A stretch of DNA of 64,000 nt, from assembly GCA_017163975.1 (NCBI GenBank), contig JAFFSR010000249.1, positions 1,908,001-1,972,000 of the forward strand. The letters run 5' to 3'. This DNA is from Anastatus disparis. Lineage: Eukaryota > Arthropoda > Insecta > Hymenoptera > Eupelmidae. The notes under the pieces were generated by a model that was not told the DNA's origin, did no database searches, and was given only the letters and a program-made list of their open reading frames with translations. How positions within the stretch are numbered: the first letter of the stretch is position 1; each line of letters begins with the position of its first letter. Made by a program: the position numbers and the translations under genes. Positions 52,460 to 63,002 of this stretch are shown here, piece after piece.

Positions 52460-53402
52460 CTATTTATTGGCATCGGAGTTAAATTTTTTAACAATTTTTG
52501 GCGTACCATTAATATACTTGATGAAAATATCATTTTCACCTGCGTCAATACGTTCATTTAGTTCAATTATTAGCATCTTCATAAAAGCCTGTTGTCTTTT
52601 CGTTAAATTAGCACGAGCTTTCCTTTCTTCACCAAAAATTTTCTTTTTATTGTACAAAGTCCATAATACATATTCCTTAGACTCCATGTGAATTCTTACC
52701 GGCCTGTTATAATCGTGTGAGAAATTCTTACCAAGTCTATCAACAGTAATATAATCAATATTAAATGGCAATTTTATCTTTGACTCAGTAAAATATCTCT
52801 TCACATTTACAAGATCAGTTTTACTAGCATCTATGGAATCAACAACATCAAACAATATAATATTATTTTCACGATTTTTCCTATCATTCAATTCTGAAAA
52901 ATATTCTTTAAAATTCTTTTCAATACTCTCTTCTATATCTGCAATTTTATTTTCAATCTTCTCAAATCTTATACCATTCTTGTCTTGATTATGCTTGATT
53001 ACTTTGTGCAATTTATTAAATTCAACCTTCATCAAATTCCACAAATTCATTTGTACAGGGTTCAATGTACACGAATCCACATCATTCTCACAATCCTCCT
53101 CCTCATCAATATCAGATGGATCATCAGTAATAATCCTATTTAAAATTTTTTTTTCCACAACATTTCACAAATGGCCCATCCTGATTTTTACCAGCCCTTG
53201 CAGAGCACGATGAGTGAAAAAATGCATTGCATAAAGGACAAGAAACTGCATTATTACTATCTAAAGATTTACTTTCCTTAGGGCACATAACACAGAAAAC
53301 TTCATTCCCACTATCATGAGGAAAGTAAGATACATTTCTAGAAGCATCTGATCCATGTCGAGAACCACTGACATTTTTCCCTTTAGAATGAACAGGCATC
53401 AT
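52460..53402 (-). pseudogene. LINE 2 ORF1, one frameshift
   Basis: The N-terminal part (ATG at about 53402) has a PHD-like finger: CVMC, CPLCNAFFHSSC, CC. The C-terminal part (53158-52460) has a Glu/Asp-rich stretch, a coiled coil (FEKIENKIADIEESIEKNF) and a conserved terminal domain (VDRLGK, RPVRIHMESKEYVLW, RANLTKRQQAF) like that of other CR1-type ORF1 proteins. The parts overlap in different frames at a run of nine A (about 53147-53155), so a single-base slip broke the gene. Confidence 0.75.
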
Positions 53403-53483
53403 GAAAACATCTATATGCACCTACACAATTAAATTCAAATATCCTTTAAAATATATCGTTTTCACACCAGCATTCACAGTTAA

Positions 53484-53864
53484 GAAGGGGCCGAACTATC
53501 TGTCTTTGTCTAATAGCATTTTCCATCATTTATGTAAACACTATCCGGTATAACAAGAAAAAAATAGCAGCCCCCGCTACATATTAGTATAATAAGTAAA
53601 TTTTGTAATAACAACCAAATTTTTTCACAGCGTAGTTTTTGAATAATTAGAGACCTACCAAAAAAAGATAAGTTATATTCTAGATTGCTAGTAGGTCTCT
53701 AATTAGTCGAAAACTATGCGGTAAAAAATTTGGTTGTTATTACAAAATTTACTAATTATACTAATATCTAGCGGGGGCTGCTATTTTTTTCTTGTTATAC
53801 CGGATAGTGTTTACATAAATGATGAAAAACGCTATTAGACAAAGACAGATAGTTCGGCCCCTTC
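53484..53864. mobile_element. TTAA foldback E (381 bp) inside LINE 2
   Basis: TTAA at 53480-53483 and 53865-53868. The ends are GAAGGGGCCGAACTATCTGT and the complement. Arms meet near 53670. GTCTTTGTCTAATAG matches the family terminus. Same length as foldbacks D and F. Confidence 0.9.
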
Positions 53865-54822
53865 TTAACCGTCACTCATAAACAATGAGAATGAAACATT
53901 TGCGTATACACGTATAATACCCGTGTAATATAACCCATGTATAATACAACAATTTACACTATTCAATGCTATTTGGCTTCAATTGCACATACACATATAT
54001 ATGTGTATATGTACATTCACATACATATATAGCAGCACTATAAACCGTACAAGAATCCCACTTTTTATGAATAACACAATCAATGTAACAATCCTTATAA
54101 AGCAACAATCTATATAAATAAAATGTCAATGCAACAATTAGGTAAAATTAAATAATTTCAAAGAAAACACTATGTTTCCAAAATAAAATTGTAAGCACCT
54201 TAACGAGCAACGTGGCCAACAATATGTCCGCCTAATGCGTGGTATGAGTAGATCCAAATCATAAAAAATCACACGAATCACTCTATAAAAACAGCCAATC
54301 TATATCACACTTAGAAGATAATATGCCACAGAATAATAATTTAACAATATATTCTTTAATTTACTCAAATAATCCAAAGATTTGTTATTAAAATCAAGAG
54401 CCACTCTTTTTAATATGTACCTTATTTGCGCCACCTACAGGCGAATGAAATGTTCTTAAAATAAATATTTAAAAAAATTTATCGATATGTATTTTGTAAT
54501 TTTTTGAAAGAGCTTTCAAATGGTGGTTGTAGATTTTTAATGCAACAATCAACCATAAAAAGAAATTGCATCAAAGTTCGGGAAGGAAAATTGAAATTTT
54601 TTTTTTATTATGACGTCATAAAACCCATGAAAAATGAAAAAATGTTAATGTCACCTCTTCTATTTTAAAGGTTTCTAAAAAACGTTCAAAATGAGACCTT
54701 GTAGAGCTTTGTACGATAATTTTTTATCGAGATACAAAATTTTAAATTTTTAATAATTTTAGTCTAGGGTTGGCAAAAGTACCTGGACGGCAGTGTATCT
54801 ACAAATAAAACATTGTTTTTAG

Positions 54823-54966
54823 ATTTATTTAGACGATGGCATGGCAATTGATCACGATTTTTGGTGCTTTTTAAAAAGTGGCGGAGAAAACCAATTTCTT
54901 AGAGATATCTCTGAAATTATATGCATCAGAAGAAAGCTCGTAAATAGACGTTTGAGAAAAAAAAGG
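54823..54966 (+). CDS. Host gene exon with tentative BEN-like domain
   Basis: Acceptor TTTTTAG at 54816-54822 and donor AGG|GTAATG at 54966-54967; 48 codons, in phase 0, matching the phase-0 end of the exon at 21734. It encodes IYLDDGMAIDHDFWCFL, then ENQFLRDISEII and LVNRRLRKK. The pattern hydrophobic-Leu-x-x-Gly ... Trp ... Phe-x-Arg-Asp-hydrophobic ... Leu-hydrophobic-Asn-Arg resembles the N-terminal half of BEN domains, which bind DNA or chromatin proteins. This assignment is from pattern memory only. It lies 27 bases beyond the giant element. Confidence 0.45.
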
Positions 54967-55406
54967 GTAATGATATAATTGCCAAATCGTAGCCCTAGAA
55001 AAGTCATGACGCCCAGAAAATATAATTTGATAAAAGGTATGTCTTTTTTGTTTAGATACGAGGGTAAAGTAAAAATTTCAACTTGACGTATAAATCGTGT
55101 CAGTGTCTTTGATTTTTTACCAGTGTTCTGTTAGTGCATTATGATACCAGTAGCATAAGTGGCCTAGAAGAAATACATTTTGCTACGTAAATCATTCGCA
55201 TTGCTTAAAATTTAATAATTCATGTATCCCTTTTTTCATATAATAACCACGAAATACTGTAGCTATAAAGTATTTTGTAGCTTAGATTACAATATGTAAA
55301 TTTTATCATAAACATCTTACAAAATTTCACTTCATCCTCGCCTTGCTTTTTAAATTTTCCTTTAATTTTACATTGTAAATTATACAATTTTTTTATTATG
55401 TTTCAG

Positions 55407-55543
55407 ATTTATATTCTGATTTTTGCCATTCCAAAAATAATGATGAAGTAAAGCTCGGGAGAGCCTTAAGTAAAATGAACCAAACTTTAGGTTACAAAAT
55501 TAGGGATTTGCGTAATGAAACGTATAAAAATGCAGGAGATTAA
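55407..55543 (+). CDS. Probable terminal exon of the host gene
   Basis: Acceptor TTATGTTTCAG ends at 55406. Reading from the third base, 44 codons run to TAA 55541-55543: LYSDFCHSKNNDEVKLGRAL and KMNQTLGYKIRDLRNE. Lys/Asn-rich helical composition fits the C-terminal half of a BEN-like protein. It needs an upstream exon ending in phase 1, whereas the exon ending at 54966 leaves phase 0. So a small intervening exon or a shifted donor must exist, or the copy is disrupted. Confidence 0.4.
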
Positions 55544-55999
55544 GAAGTTCATAAAAATTACACATCGTGATTGTATGTTTTTTTGCGTTTTATTTATAAG
55601 ATCTGACTAAATTTTTATTTATAAGTTGTGTACTAGACATTTATTAATGTTTAAAATGTCATTTAAAAAGTTCGATAATCATATATTTAATTTTTTATAT
55701 TAGATTTGAAAAAAGTTTGATTTTGTTTTAAGATGGGTAAAATGAAGATAAATCGACGTTTATCTAAGACTGTGATTAATGTACAGTCTCATTATAAAAA
55801 AATGGTAATTGTTTATTCTTACATTAATAATTTAAAACTTGTCTTAGGTAACTTATAGTATTGAATATAATTTATAAAAATGAAAATTGGAAATTTTCAT
55901 ATCTTTTCTTTATGTACTATTATTTTGTTAAACAAATTTTGATGTTTGTACTGTAATAAAATGAATTTACAGATAAGTCTTCTTATATTAATTTTATTT
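55544..55999. other. AT-rich DNA downstream of the terminal exon
   Basis: A likely 3' UTR/intergenic stretch. No second gene is seen. Confidence 0.3.
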
Positions 56000-56003
56000 G
56001 TAA

Positions 56004-56384
56004 CAGGAGGCCCAACTATCTGTCTTTGTCTAATAGCGTTTTCCATCATTTACATAAACACCATCCGTTGTATCAAGAAATAAATAGTAGCCCCCGCTAA
56101 ATATTAGTATAATAAGTAAATTTTGTAATAACAATCAAATTATTTTATTGTGTAGTTTTTGAATAGTATGTAACATACCAAAAAAGAAAGGTTATATTCT
56201 ACTATGTTAGTAGGTCTCATATTATTCAAAAACTACGCGAAAAAATAATTTGATTGTTATCACAAAATTTATTCATTATACTAATACCTAGCGGAGGCTA
56301 CTATTTTTTTCTTGATACAACGGATGATGTTTCGACGAATGATAAAAAACTTTATTAGACAAAGACAGATTGTTCAGCCTGCTC
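56004..56384. mobile_element. TTAA foldback F (381 bp)
   Basis: The right flank is TTAA (56385-56388); the left is GTAA (56000-56003), a one-base decay. Ends CAGGAGGCCCAACTATCTG and CAGATTGTTCAGCCTGCTC are complementary with differences. The interior is closely related to foldback E (AGCCCCCGCTAAATATTAG, GGTTATATTCTA). It is older than E, judged by arm mismatches. Confidence 0.85.
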
Positions 56385-56571
56385 TTAATTACTAATATAT
56401 TAACTTTAAATTATATAAGCTGAACAACAAATAGTAAAATTGTTATTTTATTTATTTGCTTATTTCGGACGAATACCGTATAGTTATTGTATTATAATAT
56501 TCAAAGCAGATATTTCATAATAGGTCAAGTGGACATTTTTTGATGTATGATTTTGTAATCTTTAACGAACG

Positions 56572-56582
56572 CACACACACAT

Positions 56583-56645
<63 letters not shown>
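56572..56645. repeat. (CA)n then (AT)n microsatellite
   Basis: CACACACAC at about 56572 is followed by about 30 AT dinucleotides (56586-56645). Confidence 0.95.
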
Positions 56646-56647
<2 letters not shown>

Positions 56648-57483
56648 CCCATTCTCTGTGAAATTAGTGGACAAATAATTTTTTTTCGCTAAAAATTTGT
56701 AAAATGCTTCTTTTTTGTATTCTGGACCACTCAGAATTTTCTTAGATATTTTTAGGGACTAGTTTCAGAGCTACAAAGCTTCAAAGTTGGGCTAAAATCA
56801 TATTTTTGACATTTTTGACTATTTTCAGGCTTAAATCACTTATTTGGGTTGCATTTAAGGAATACATTATTAAGAAACTTTTTTCTTTAATGTATTCTAG
56901 ATTTTCAGAAAAAAGTTATTCCAATGTGCTAATGTAGCTATCCGCTGAGCTAAAACTATTTAAATCATTGAAATAAAAGTTTTGGGTTTCCGAACCAAGA
57001 TATCTGGTCAGGGAAGATCATCGGAGTAGGTTATACATGTACAAATATACCTTAAAAATTTCAGAGTGGTGCGGCTTCTTGTTTTTTTTTAAACAATGCA
57101 AATCCAACTAAAAATCATGAAAAATGTGATTTCTAGCTACAGTTACTCATTTAAATGTCCACTTGCACTTATCTGTTGCAGATGTCCCTTTGTAAGCATT
57201 CATAGAAATAGTTGTAAACTTAACAAATATTTAAAAATATGGAAAAATATCTTCTGAAAGGTTCAGAGTGGACCAAACCTTTGATATATGCCTATAACTT
57301 TTTTCTATGATGTATCAGTTACACGATCAAAAACTAAAAATGCAGTTCTACCTATATGTCAGAACTTTTTGTGTTAATTCATGAGAATCTTGTTAATTAT
57401 TAGGTAATTCAAGTCCAACTGATTTTATCCACTGTGATATTGATTTCAAAATTGCACTATACTGATCTTCAATGAACTGACCA
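56646..57483. other. AT-rich DNA without recognised features
   Basis: No gene. A short inverted pair, AAGTGGACATTTTT (56526) and AAATGTCCACTTG (57153), may mark ends of an old element of ~0.65 kb. Confidence 0.25.
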
Positions 57484-57485
57484 AG

Positions 57486-58236
57486 AGAGGCTACAAGCTT
57501 TGGGTCTCAGATCCTGCTGGAACTTTATGATAAGGTTTGGTTTGATATAACTAAAAGAAAGCTATAGCCTCAGAGTCTAATGCTGAGCAGTTTCCAAGTT
57601 AGAGCACATCACTTATTTCATTTTTTTTTAAATTTTCAACCAACTCTTAAACAAAAATTTTTCACTTTGATACTAAAAAGTCTTTAAATGTAATTTATTT
57701 TCTTGCTATTGTTCTTCTTATTAATTATTAAATAACTGTACATGATTAACACAATGATTCATATAATAGCTTACATGATTTTTACATTGTTTGTTGCTCT
57801 TTGTGCCAACAGAATCATCATGTAAAAATCATGCAAGTTATTATATAAATCATTGTGTCATGTTTGTAAAGTTATTTAATAATTTGTCTAGAAAGTAAAC
57901 TGTCAGGTAACTCGACAATTTTATTAAACTTTCTTGTTTAAAAATTTTGCATGAAATTGAATCTGTTCTTTTATTAATAAATTATTTTAATTTTAGGTAT
58001 AAGAAGAATAGCAAGAAAAAAAATTACATTTAAAGACTTTTTAGGAACAAAGTAAAAAATTTCTGTTCAAGAGTTTGTTAAAAATTTTAAAAAATATAAA
58101 ATAAGTCAGCTGCTCTAACTAGGAAACTGCTCAGCGTTAGACTCTGAGGCTGGAGCTTTTTTTTAGTTATAACGAACTAAAACTTATCATAAAGTTTCAG
58201 CCCGATCTAAGACCCAAAGCTTGTAGCCCCTCCCGG
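57486..58236. repeat. Foldback of ~0.75 kb with an inner hairpin
   Basis: Outer arms 57486-57720 and 58005-58236 (GGCTACAAGCTTTGGGTCT and its complement; CAGAGTCTAATGCTGAGCAG and its complement). An inner palindrome at 57723-57886 surrounds a ~30-base loop (TGTTGCTCTTTGTGCCAACA region). The right side has an extra ~115 bases (57887-58003). No TIR target site is clear. Confidence 0.75.
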
Positions 58237-59089
58237 TGAGATACAAAGAGACACGAGTTCAGTTATATATCACTGACAATAAGAAAAATTAAATTAAATA
58301 ATAATATACATCAATCTCTATTATATGTTAATTGTAAATATTTATCCAAATTAATTCCAAGTTTCTATACGCAATTACATTTAATTATTGCTATCATATC
58401 ATGAGATTCAATGACAAATTGTCTAAAAATGTAAATTATGATAATCAATTTTCATAGAATTTTGTTTGTTACTAATATAAAAATAATAAATTACATTTAA
58501 AAAATATAACAAGGATTAGAATTCATGATTTTCTGAAACTAAACTTAATAATATACATCAGTATAGATACTTTAATCTTAACGAATCTCATTGAATGGAA
58601 TTTAAGTCAGTGTGTGTTATACACTGAATCTATAAAAGAATAGTATCATTTACCTGTTATATACATCCATATTATAATATTATTCACCTGCATTGTTATA
58701 AAAAGAATGCTCGTACACCCTGGACTTATACTAATTATTACCTGTAATTGAAAAAAAAATTATTACAAAGCATCAGTTTTATTATTTAAAGAAATCTTTT
58801 TTGATTTGTGAACATGAAATAAAATAAAAACTTATCTGACTCATCGTCTCCATAGTCTGATATCCAATACAGGAACTACTCAGGTAAGGTAAGAATTATA
58901 AAATTGAAGATGAAAATGAAATTTTTAATAAACAATATAAGTATAATTATATTGAATAAATATTGTCTATATAATAAAAAATGAACTAAATTCACAAACT
59001 TAAACATTTTTCCTTAAGAGCATGACGGAAGTCCCCCCTTCTCAAATAGTTTAGTAATATTTTAATTCCAAGTATACGTGCAAACAGTA

Positions 59090-59512
59090 CCCTATTGAAA
59101 ATGTATACGTTTTTCCAATACGTATTTTTACTACGTATCATAATTACATAACAGAATTACGTAACTCCATACTTAGCTAAGTGTTCGAATTTGTGACATA
59201 ATTCTTATACGTATTTATTTAAAAAATACGTAACTTTGATACATTTTTATTGTAAAAGTACGTTATTTTTAGACCTAGATATAGTTAAAATATGTATCCT
59301 CTATTAGCATATTTTAAGTGCATATAGGTCTAAAAATTACGTACTTTTACAAGAAAAACGTACCAAAGTTAAGTATTTTTTAAATAAATACGTATAAGAA
59401 TCACGTCACAAATTCGAACACTTAGCTACGTATGGAGTTACGTAATTCTAATACGTAATTGAGATACGTAGTAAAAATACGTATTGGAAATACGTATATA
59501 TTTTTAATAGGG
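59090..59512. mobile_element. TA foldback MITE rich in TACGTA
   Basis: TA at 59088-59089 and 59513-59514. Ends CCCTATTGAAAATGTATACG and CGTATATATTTTTAATAGGG. Arms carry a dozen TACGTA/ATACGTAT words and meet near 59300. 423 bp; no frame. Confidence 0.8.
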
Positions 59513-59981
59513 TACGGTAAATCGAATTTTTTCATTACAGTATGAAAATTTGTGAGTTTAAACTTGAGTGCGGAAAACTAAAGAAATTTACCAAAATACT
59601 AGGAATAAAAAGTTACTTGCAATCTTTTAATAAATAGTATTTTGAGGTGAAGTTTATCGAGTTTTATGTCTAATTTCCATTCGAATCTTATAAAAAAATA
59701 AAAAACACAATTGATTTCTTATTTCACTAAAATAATTCTCTTAATATACTCTAGTGCGTACAAGTCATTATATTTGTTTAAATAATAAAATTAAAAAGTT
59801 ATCAATAAAAAAAGCAAAAATTGTTTCCAACAGCTCCGACGACCCGTTAAAGGTTTTAAATATATTAAAAAAATTTGCATGTTATAATTAAAATATAGAC
59901 AGGATTATTGAATTCTTTATTTACAGTATATTTAAAAATTTAACATCGATATAAAAAAATGTAAAAACATAGATATAATAA

Positions 59982-61009
59982 TTAATCAATTACTGTTACT
60001 TCAATGGAGTCTACTGAACTAGAAAATAATTTGCATTTTACTTTGCCATTTGCTATTGGACTAATAAAATGTTGCTTTTGTAAGTTTTCCACCCTGTTTC
60101 TATTTTTAAAACGATTGTGCAGTTTTTTAAAATTTATATTGTAATCTGATTCTGGCGAGTGAGCAAAATCAACATTTGTATAGTTTCCTTTATTTTTCAA
60201 CCACTCGTACAATGTAACTGCATCCAAAATTTGTTGCGTTGCTGGAAGTGTGAGACTTGCTTTAGCTGGAAAAAAATGCCACTCTGCAGATATCCCAAAA
60301 TCATCACTATGATAATAAATATTTAAAATGTTTTTAAAATTCTTAAACTGCTGAGGGGCTCTGTCAGTAAAATAGTAAATATTTTTCAATCCTTTGAAAT
60401 TTTCTTTTAAATATAGAATTAGTAGTTGCTGATAAGTATAAACTGCTACAGTATCGTGACTTAAATTATTTGAAATTACTACAAATGCTTTGCCTGATGA
60501 TTGAGTATGTTCCACATAATAAATATATGTAACAAATACTGTCGCCTGGTCGTTATTCCAGTGAAACCCAGGTGGAGCGTTTCGAGCAACAAAAGCATAA
60601 TTCTCTGAAAAATCTAGGCATACCATAATTTCATCCTCTTTCAATTCATTTTTTAATTTTTTAAAATATTCAGATTGTGCTATTGAAATAAAAGCATGTG
60701 GCTGTAAAGCTTTAATTTTATCACAAAATGATAGAATGAAATCATTTACGTCCTCTACAATATTTTTTAAAATGGCTCTAGGAGTTAACACCCATTGTGC
60801 ATAGATAACTTCTTCAATTTCTTTTTCATCAAAAATCATGGTCAAGTAAGACTCGAAGCGTTGAACACCAGGACATTTGTCGCAGTCACCAAAATAACAT
60901 TTGTATGCCATCGACATTTTATTTTTATTACAAATGATAAATTGCAAAATATCTTTATATGTCTTAAACTGGCGAGAAAAGCCTTCTGTTATTTTTTCTA
61001 AATTACAAC
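59982..61009 (-). CDS. Transposase-like gene, exon 4 (catalytic-like C-terminal part)
   Basis: Acceptor TTGTGTAG just before 61009; the frame continues the phase-1 end of exon 3 and runs ~341 codons to TAA 59982. It shows a Cys pair region (CYFGDCDKCPG), then MVCLDFSENYAFVARNAPPG with HWNNDQAT, then HDTVAV, IYYFTDRAPQQFKNFKN and AEWHFFPAKASL. Spaced acidic residues in DFSEN, FTDRA and an EW near the end suggest a DDE/RNase H-like nuclease, but this is inference. In relatives I recall, a Gly-rich segment follows HFF; here it seems missing, which may be an inactivating deletion. No stop or frameshift within this exon. Family name not assigned. Confidence 0.6.
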
Positions 61010-61091
61010 CTACACAAGTGTTTTTTTTTCTTTTAATTAATATTATAAAAATTTATCCGAGTAAAAAATGTTGAAAATAAATTGAAAATAC

Positions 61092-61415
61092 CTGATATCA
61101 TCAACTTGACATTTTGGTGAATTGAACAAACACATACAGAATGTGTACCACTGCTACCAGCTAATACACAACATTTAGGTTTCAATTTGGCAAATGTAGA
61201 AAATCCTATTGGAATATCAGATGAAAATTGATTACAAAATAATCTGTACAACTCTTTCAATGTACAAAGCAGAAGACGTTTTTGATCATAAACAATGTTG
61301 CCCTCCTCATCCTTGTACTTAACACATTCTTTTTTTCCAGGTAATATATAGGTATTTTCTTCACTTGTATAAAAATTTATTATATTTCGCTTAGTTGTTT
61401 CAGAAACAAGATTTC
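61092..61415 (-). CDS. Transposase-like gene, exon 3
   Basis: Acceptor TTTTAG before 61415; donor ATCAG|GTATTT at 61092-61091. Phase 1 on both sides, so NLVSETTKRN... joins the ...PSIKKG end of exon 2. It encodes LKELYRLFCNQF, GFSTFAKLKPKCCVLAG and HSVCVCSIHQNVKLM, a Cys/His-rich module likely to bind zinc. The pseudogene at 14.6-15.1 kb has the matching module. The open frame extends upstream of the first candidate start at 61260, showing it is an internal exon. Confidence 0.6.
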
Positions 61416-61604
61416 CTAAAATTATTTTTAATTGATATTAATTTTTACCAGGATAATATTCAACCAATTATATCTTATTTTAATAATTATTGCCAAAATT
61501 TAATTGTACTTCATTTATATAACAAATTGAAATATTCTATTAAATTTATTTAAATTATGTTTCATTTTTTCACCTATTATTTTTTTATGAATATTTTTAA
61601 TTAC

Positions 61605-61929
61605 CTTTTTTTATAGATGGTTTTGCTAGAGGACCTGCTTCAGTTTGCAATTTTTTGACATGTTAATCAAATAATTTGTTGTACCAAAATGTTTTTTTAT
61701 TTCATCATATGACCAAGTTAATGGTAGCAGGGTCAGTATTTGGACTTTTTCTATTTTATGTGTATCTGTACTGTGGTATTTCATCTTTAAATTCTCTAAT
61801 AAATCTACAAACATCTTAAAATCTTTTACAGAAACCTCTACTTCATATCTTCGTTGTCATGTAAAAGTTGTTCTACAAGCATTGGAATATCTGATGTATC
61901 TTCTGGTGATTCTGTATTTTGGGTGCTAT
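61605..61929 (-). pseudogene. Transposase-like gene, exon 2 (frameshifted)
   Basis: Acceptor CTATAG before 61929; donor AAAAG|GTAATT at 61605-61604. It reads DSTQNTESPEDTSDIPMLVE, then changes frame near 61838 (ATGAAGTAG, one base lost), then KMKYHSTDTHKIEKVQILTL and WSYDEIKKHFGTTNY. It changes frame again at a run of A near 61655 before LQTEAGPLAKPSIKK. EKVQILTLLP-x-WS resembles a helix-turn-helix DNA-binding start. Two frameshifts make this copy probably non-functional. Confidence 0.55.
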
Positions 61930-62052
61930 CTATAGAACAATTAAAAGATATAAAGAAGTATTTGAATAAAAATATTAAAATTGTAAAAATATTTTACATA
62001 AAGAACATTACATGGTGATGTTTCAGTTGAAACGCAGACAGTACATTTTTAT

Positions 62053-62274
62053 CCTACATTTATAATAAATTCTATCATCAGGTGTTAATGGAGGTTCACA
62101 AGAAAATTTTTTAGTGAATTTCTCCAAGACTTCTTCTGATATTTTACGCAATGACTTTGCTGAACAAATCTCTTCACTGGCGAATGGCTTTGTGCATCTA
62201 TTATAAGCTATACGTCTTTTATTTTCTACATGGACGAATTCGGTTTCGTCAAGTGACATTTCCTCGTTCGACAT
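62053..62274 (-). CDS. Transposase-like gene, exon 1
   Basis: ATG at 62274: MSNEEMSLDETEFV, then NRCTKPFASEEICSAKS and PPLTPDDRIYYK. The 3' splice border is uncertain (GTAGGA near 62060 or GTACTG near 62045); the frame stays open to 62023. A short acidic N-terminus followed by a KRRIAYNRC-type basic stretch. Confidence 0.45.
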
Positions 62275-62500
62275 TGTTTTGTAACCAATAATTAAAATCA
62301 ATTATAAAGAAGTGAATAAACGAAGTCGAATATCAGACAGATCTACATCAATTTCATTAACACGAGTATTTGTAAGATATGTAATATTCGACTATTTATA
62401 AAATTAAAAAGAATGCTCGCTTAATTTTTAAATTAAAAAAAGCATAAATAAAATATTGATGATTACATTAACTTATATGAATTTAATTAAAAAAATAATA

Positions 62501-62758
62501 CCGTTAATACTGTTTATATAAAAACTGTTTACAAACATTTATTTTAAATGATAACGGCGCGATTGTACCTACCAGTCTTAAAACTCCCGTGGGCTCGAAT
62601 TTGTAATCAACATTCAGTAATCGAACAGCATTATAACTTACTCTCTTATAAGAGAAATAAAGACAAAATGATGTTTAATAACTGAGTATCAACTTGTATG
62701 CACCGTTATCATTTAAAATATACGTTTGTAAACAGTTTTTATATAATAGTATTAACAG
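62501..62758. mobile_element. Small foldback, 57-bp arms
   Basis: Left arm 62501-62557 (CCGTTAATACTG, ACTGTTTACAAAC, TTTAAATGATAACG) pairs with 62703-62758. The loop of ~145 bases contains ACTCCCGTGGGCTCGAATTT. Confidence 0.7.
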
Positions 62759-62764
62759 GGGCCT

Positions 62765-62957
62765 AAAGCTCGAATTTATAGTCGACACTCAACACTCAGC
62801 ACTCCGATCTCAATCCTCAGATATCAAACTTTCCTTGTTCCGTGTTCCCTATAAAACATGTCTACATGTATAGGAAATACAAAACAAGGGAAGTTTGAGA
62901 TCTGAGGGTTGATATCTGAGTGCTGAGTGTTGAGTGTCGACTATAAATTCGAGCTTT
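62765..62957. mobile_element. Small foldback with ~86-bp arms
   Basis: Ends AAAGCTCGAATTTATAGTCG and its complement. Arms contain CACTCAACACTCAGCACTC and a run of related words; the loop is only ~18 bases (GTCTACATG). This would form a near-perfect hairpin. Confidence 0.8.
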
Positions 62958-63002
62958 ATTCTGAAACTTTTCTTCTCGAGCAATAGGTTCGTGTGTAAGT
63001 GG

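Larger units (their letters stand above)
51730..54451 (-). mobile_element. LINE 2: CR1-like retrotransposon lacking ORF2, inserted in right TIR
   Basis: A 6-base duplication GTTCTT flanks it (51724-51729 and 54452-54457). The intact left TIR shows the empty site. The 3' end reads TTATGCCCGTTGATAATTTA followed by TAAA-type repeats, typical of CR1-group tails. An ORF1 is present (53420-52460) but the region after it is only ~0.7 kb and has no RT, so ORF2 was deleted internally. The 5' part is interrupted by a TTAA foldback. Confidence 0.8.
21785..54795. mobile_element. Giant Tc1-like element (33,011 bp) carrying satellite arrays
   Basis: The termini are CACTGCCGTCCAGGTACTTT and the complement ending GTACCTGGACGGCAGTG, with TA at 21783-21784 and 54796-54797. 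The TIRs are ~0.48 kb: left 21785-22259, right 51598-51729 plus 54452-54795, the right one split by LINE 2. Near the right TIR lies a broken Tc1 transposase on the minus strand, as expected for an autonomous ancestor. Between left TIR and transposase lie ~28 kb of mirrored minisatellite, arms and a central satellite. The whole sits in an intron of the split gene. Alternative reading: two separate Tc1-like insertions in inverted orientation with satellite between; single TA duplications and one inverted pair favour one element. Confidence 0.7.
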
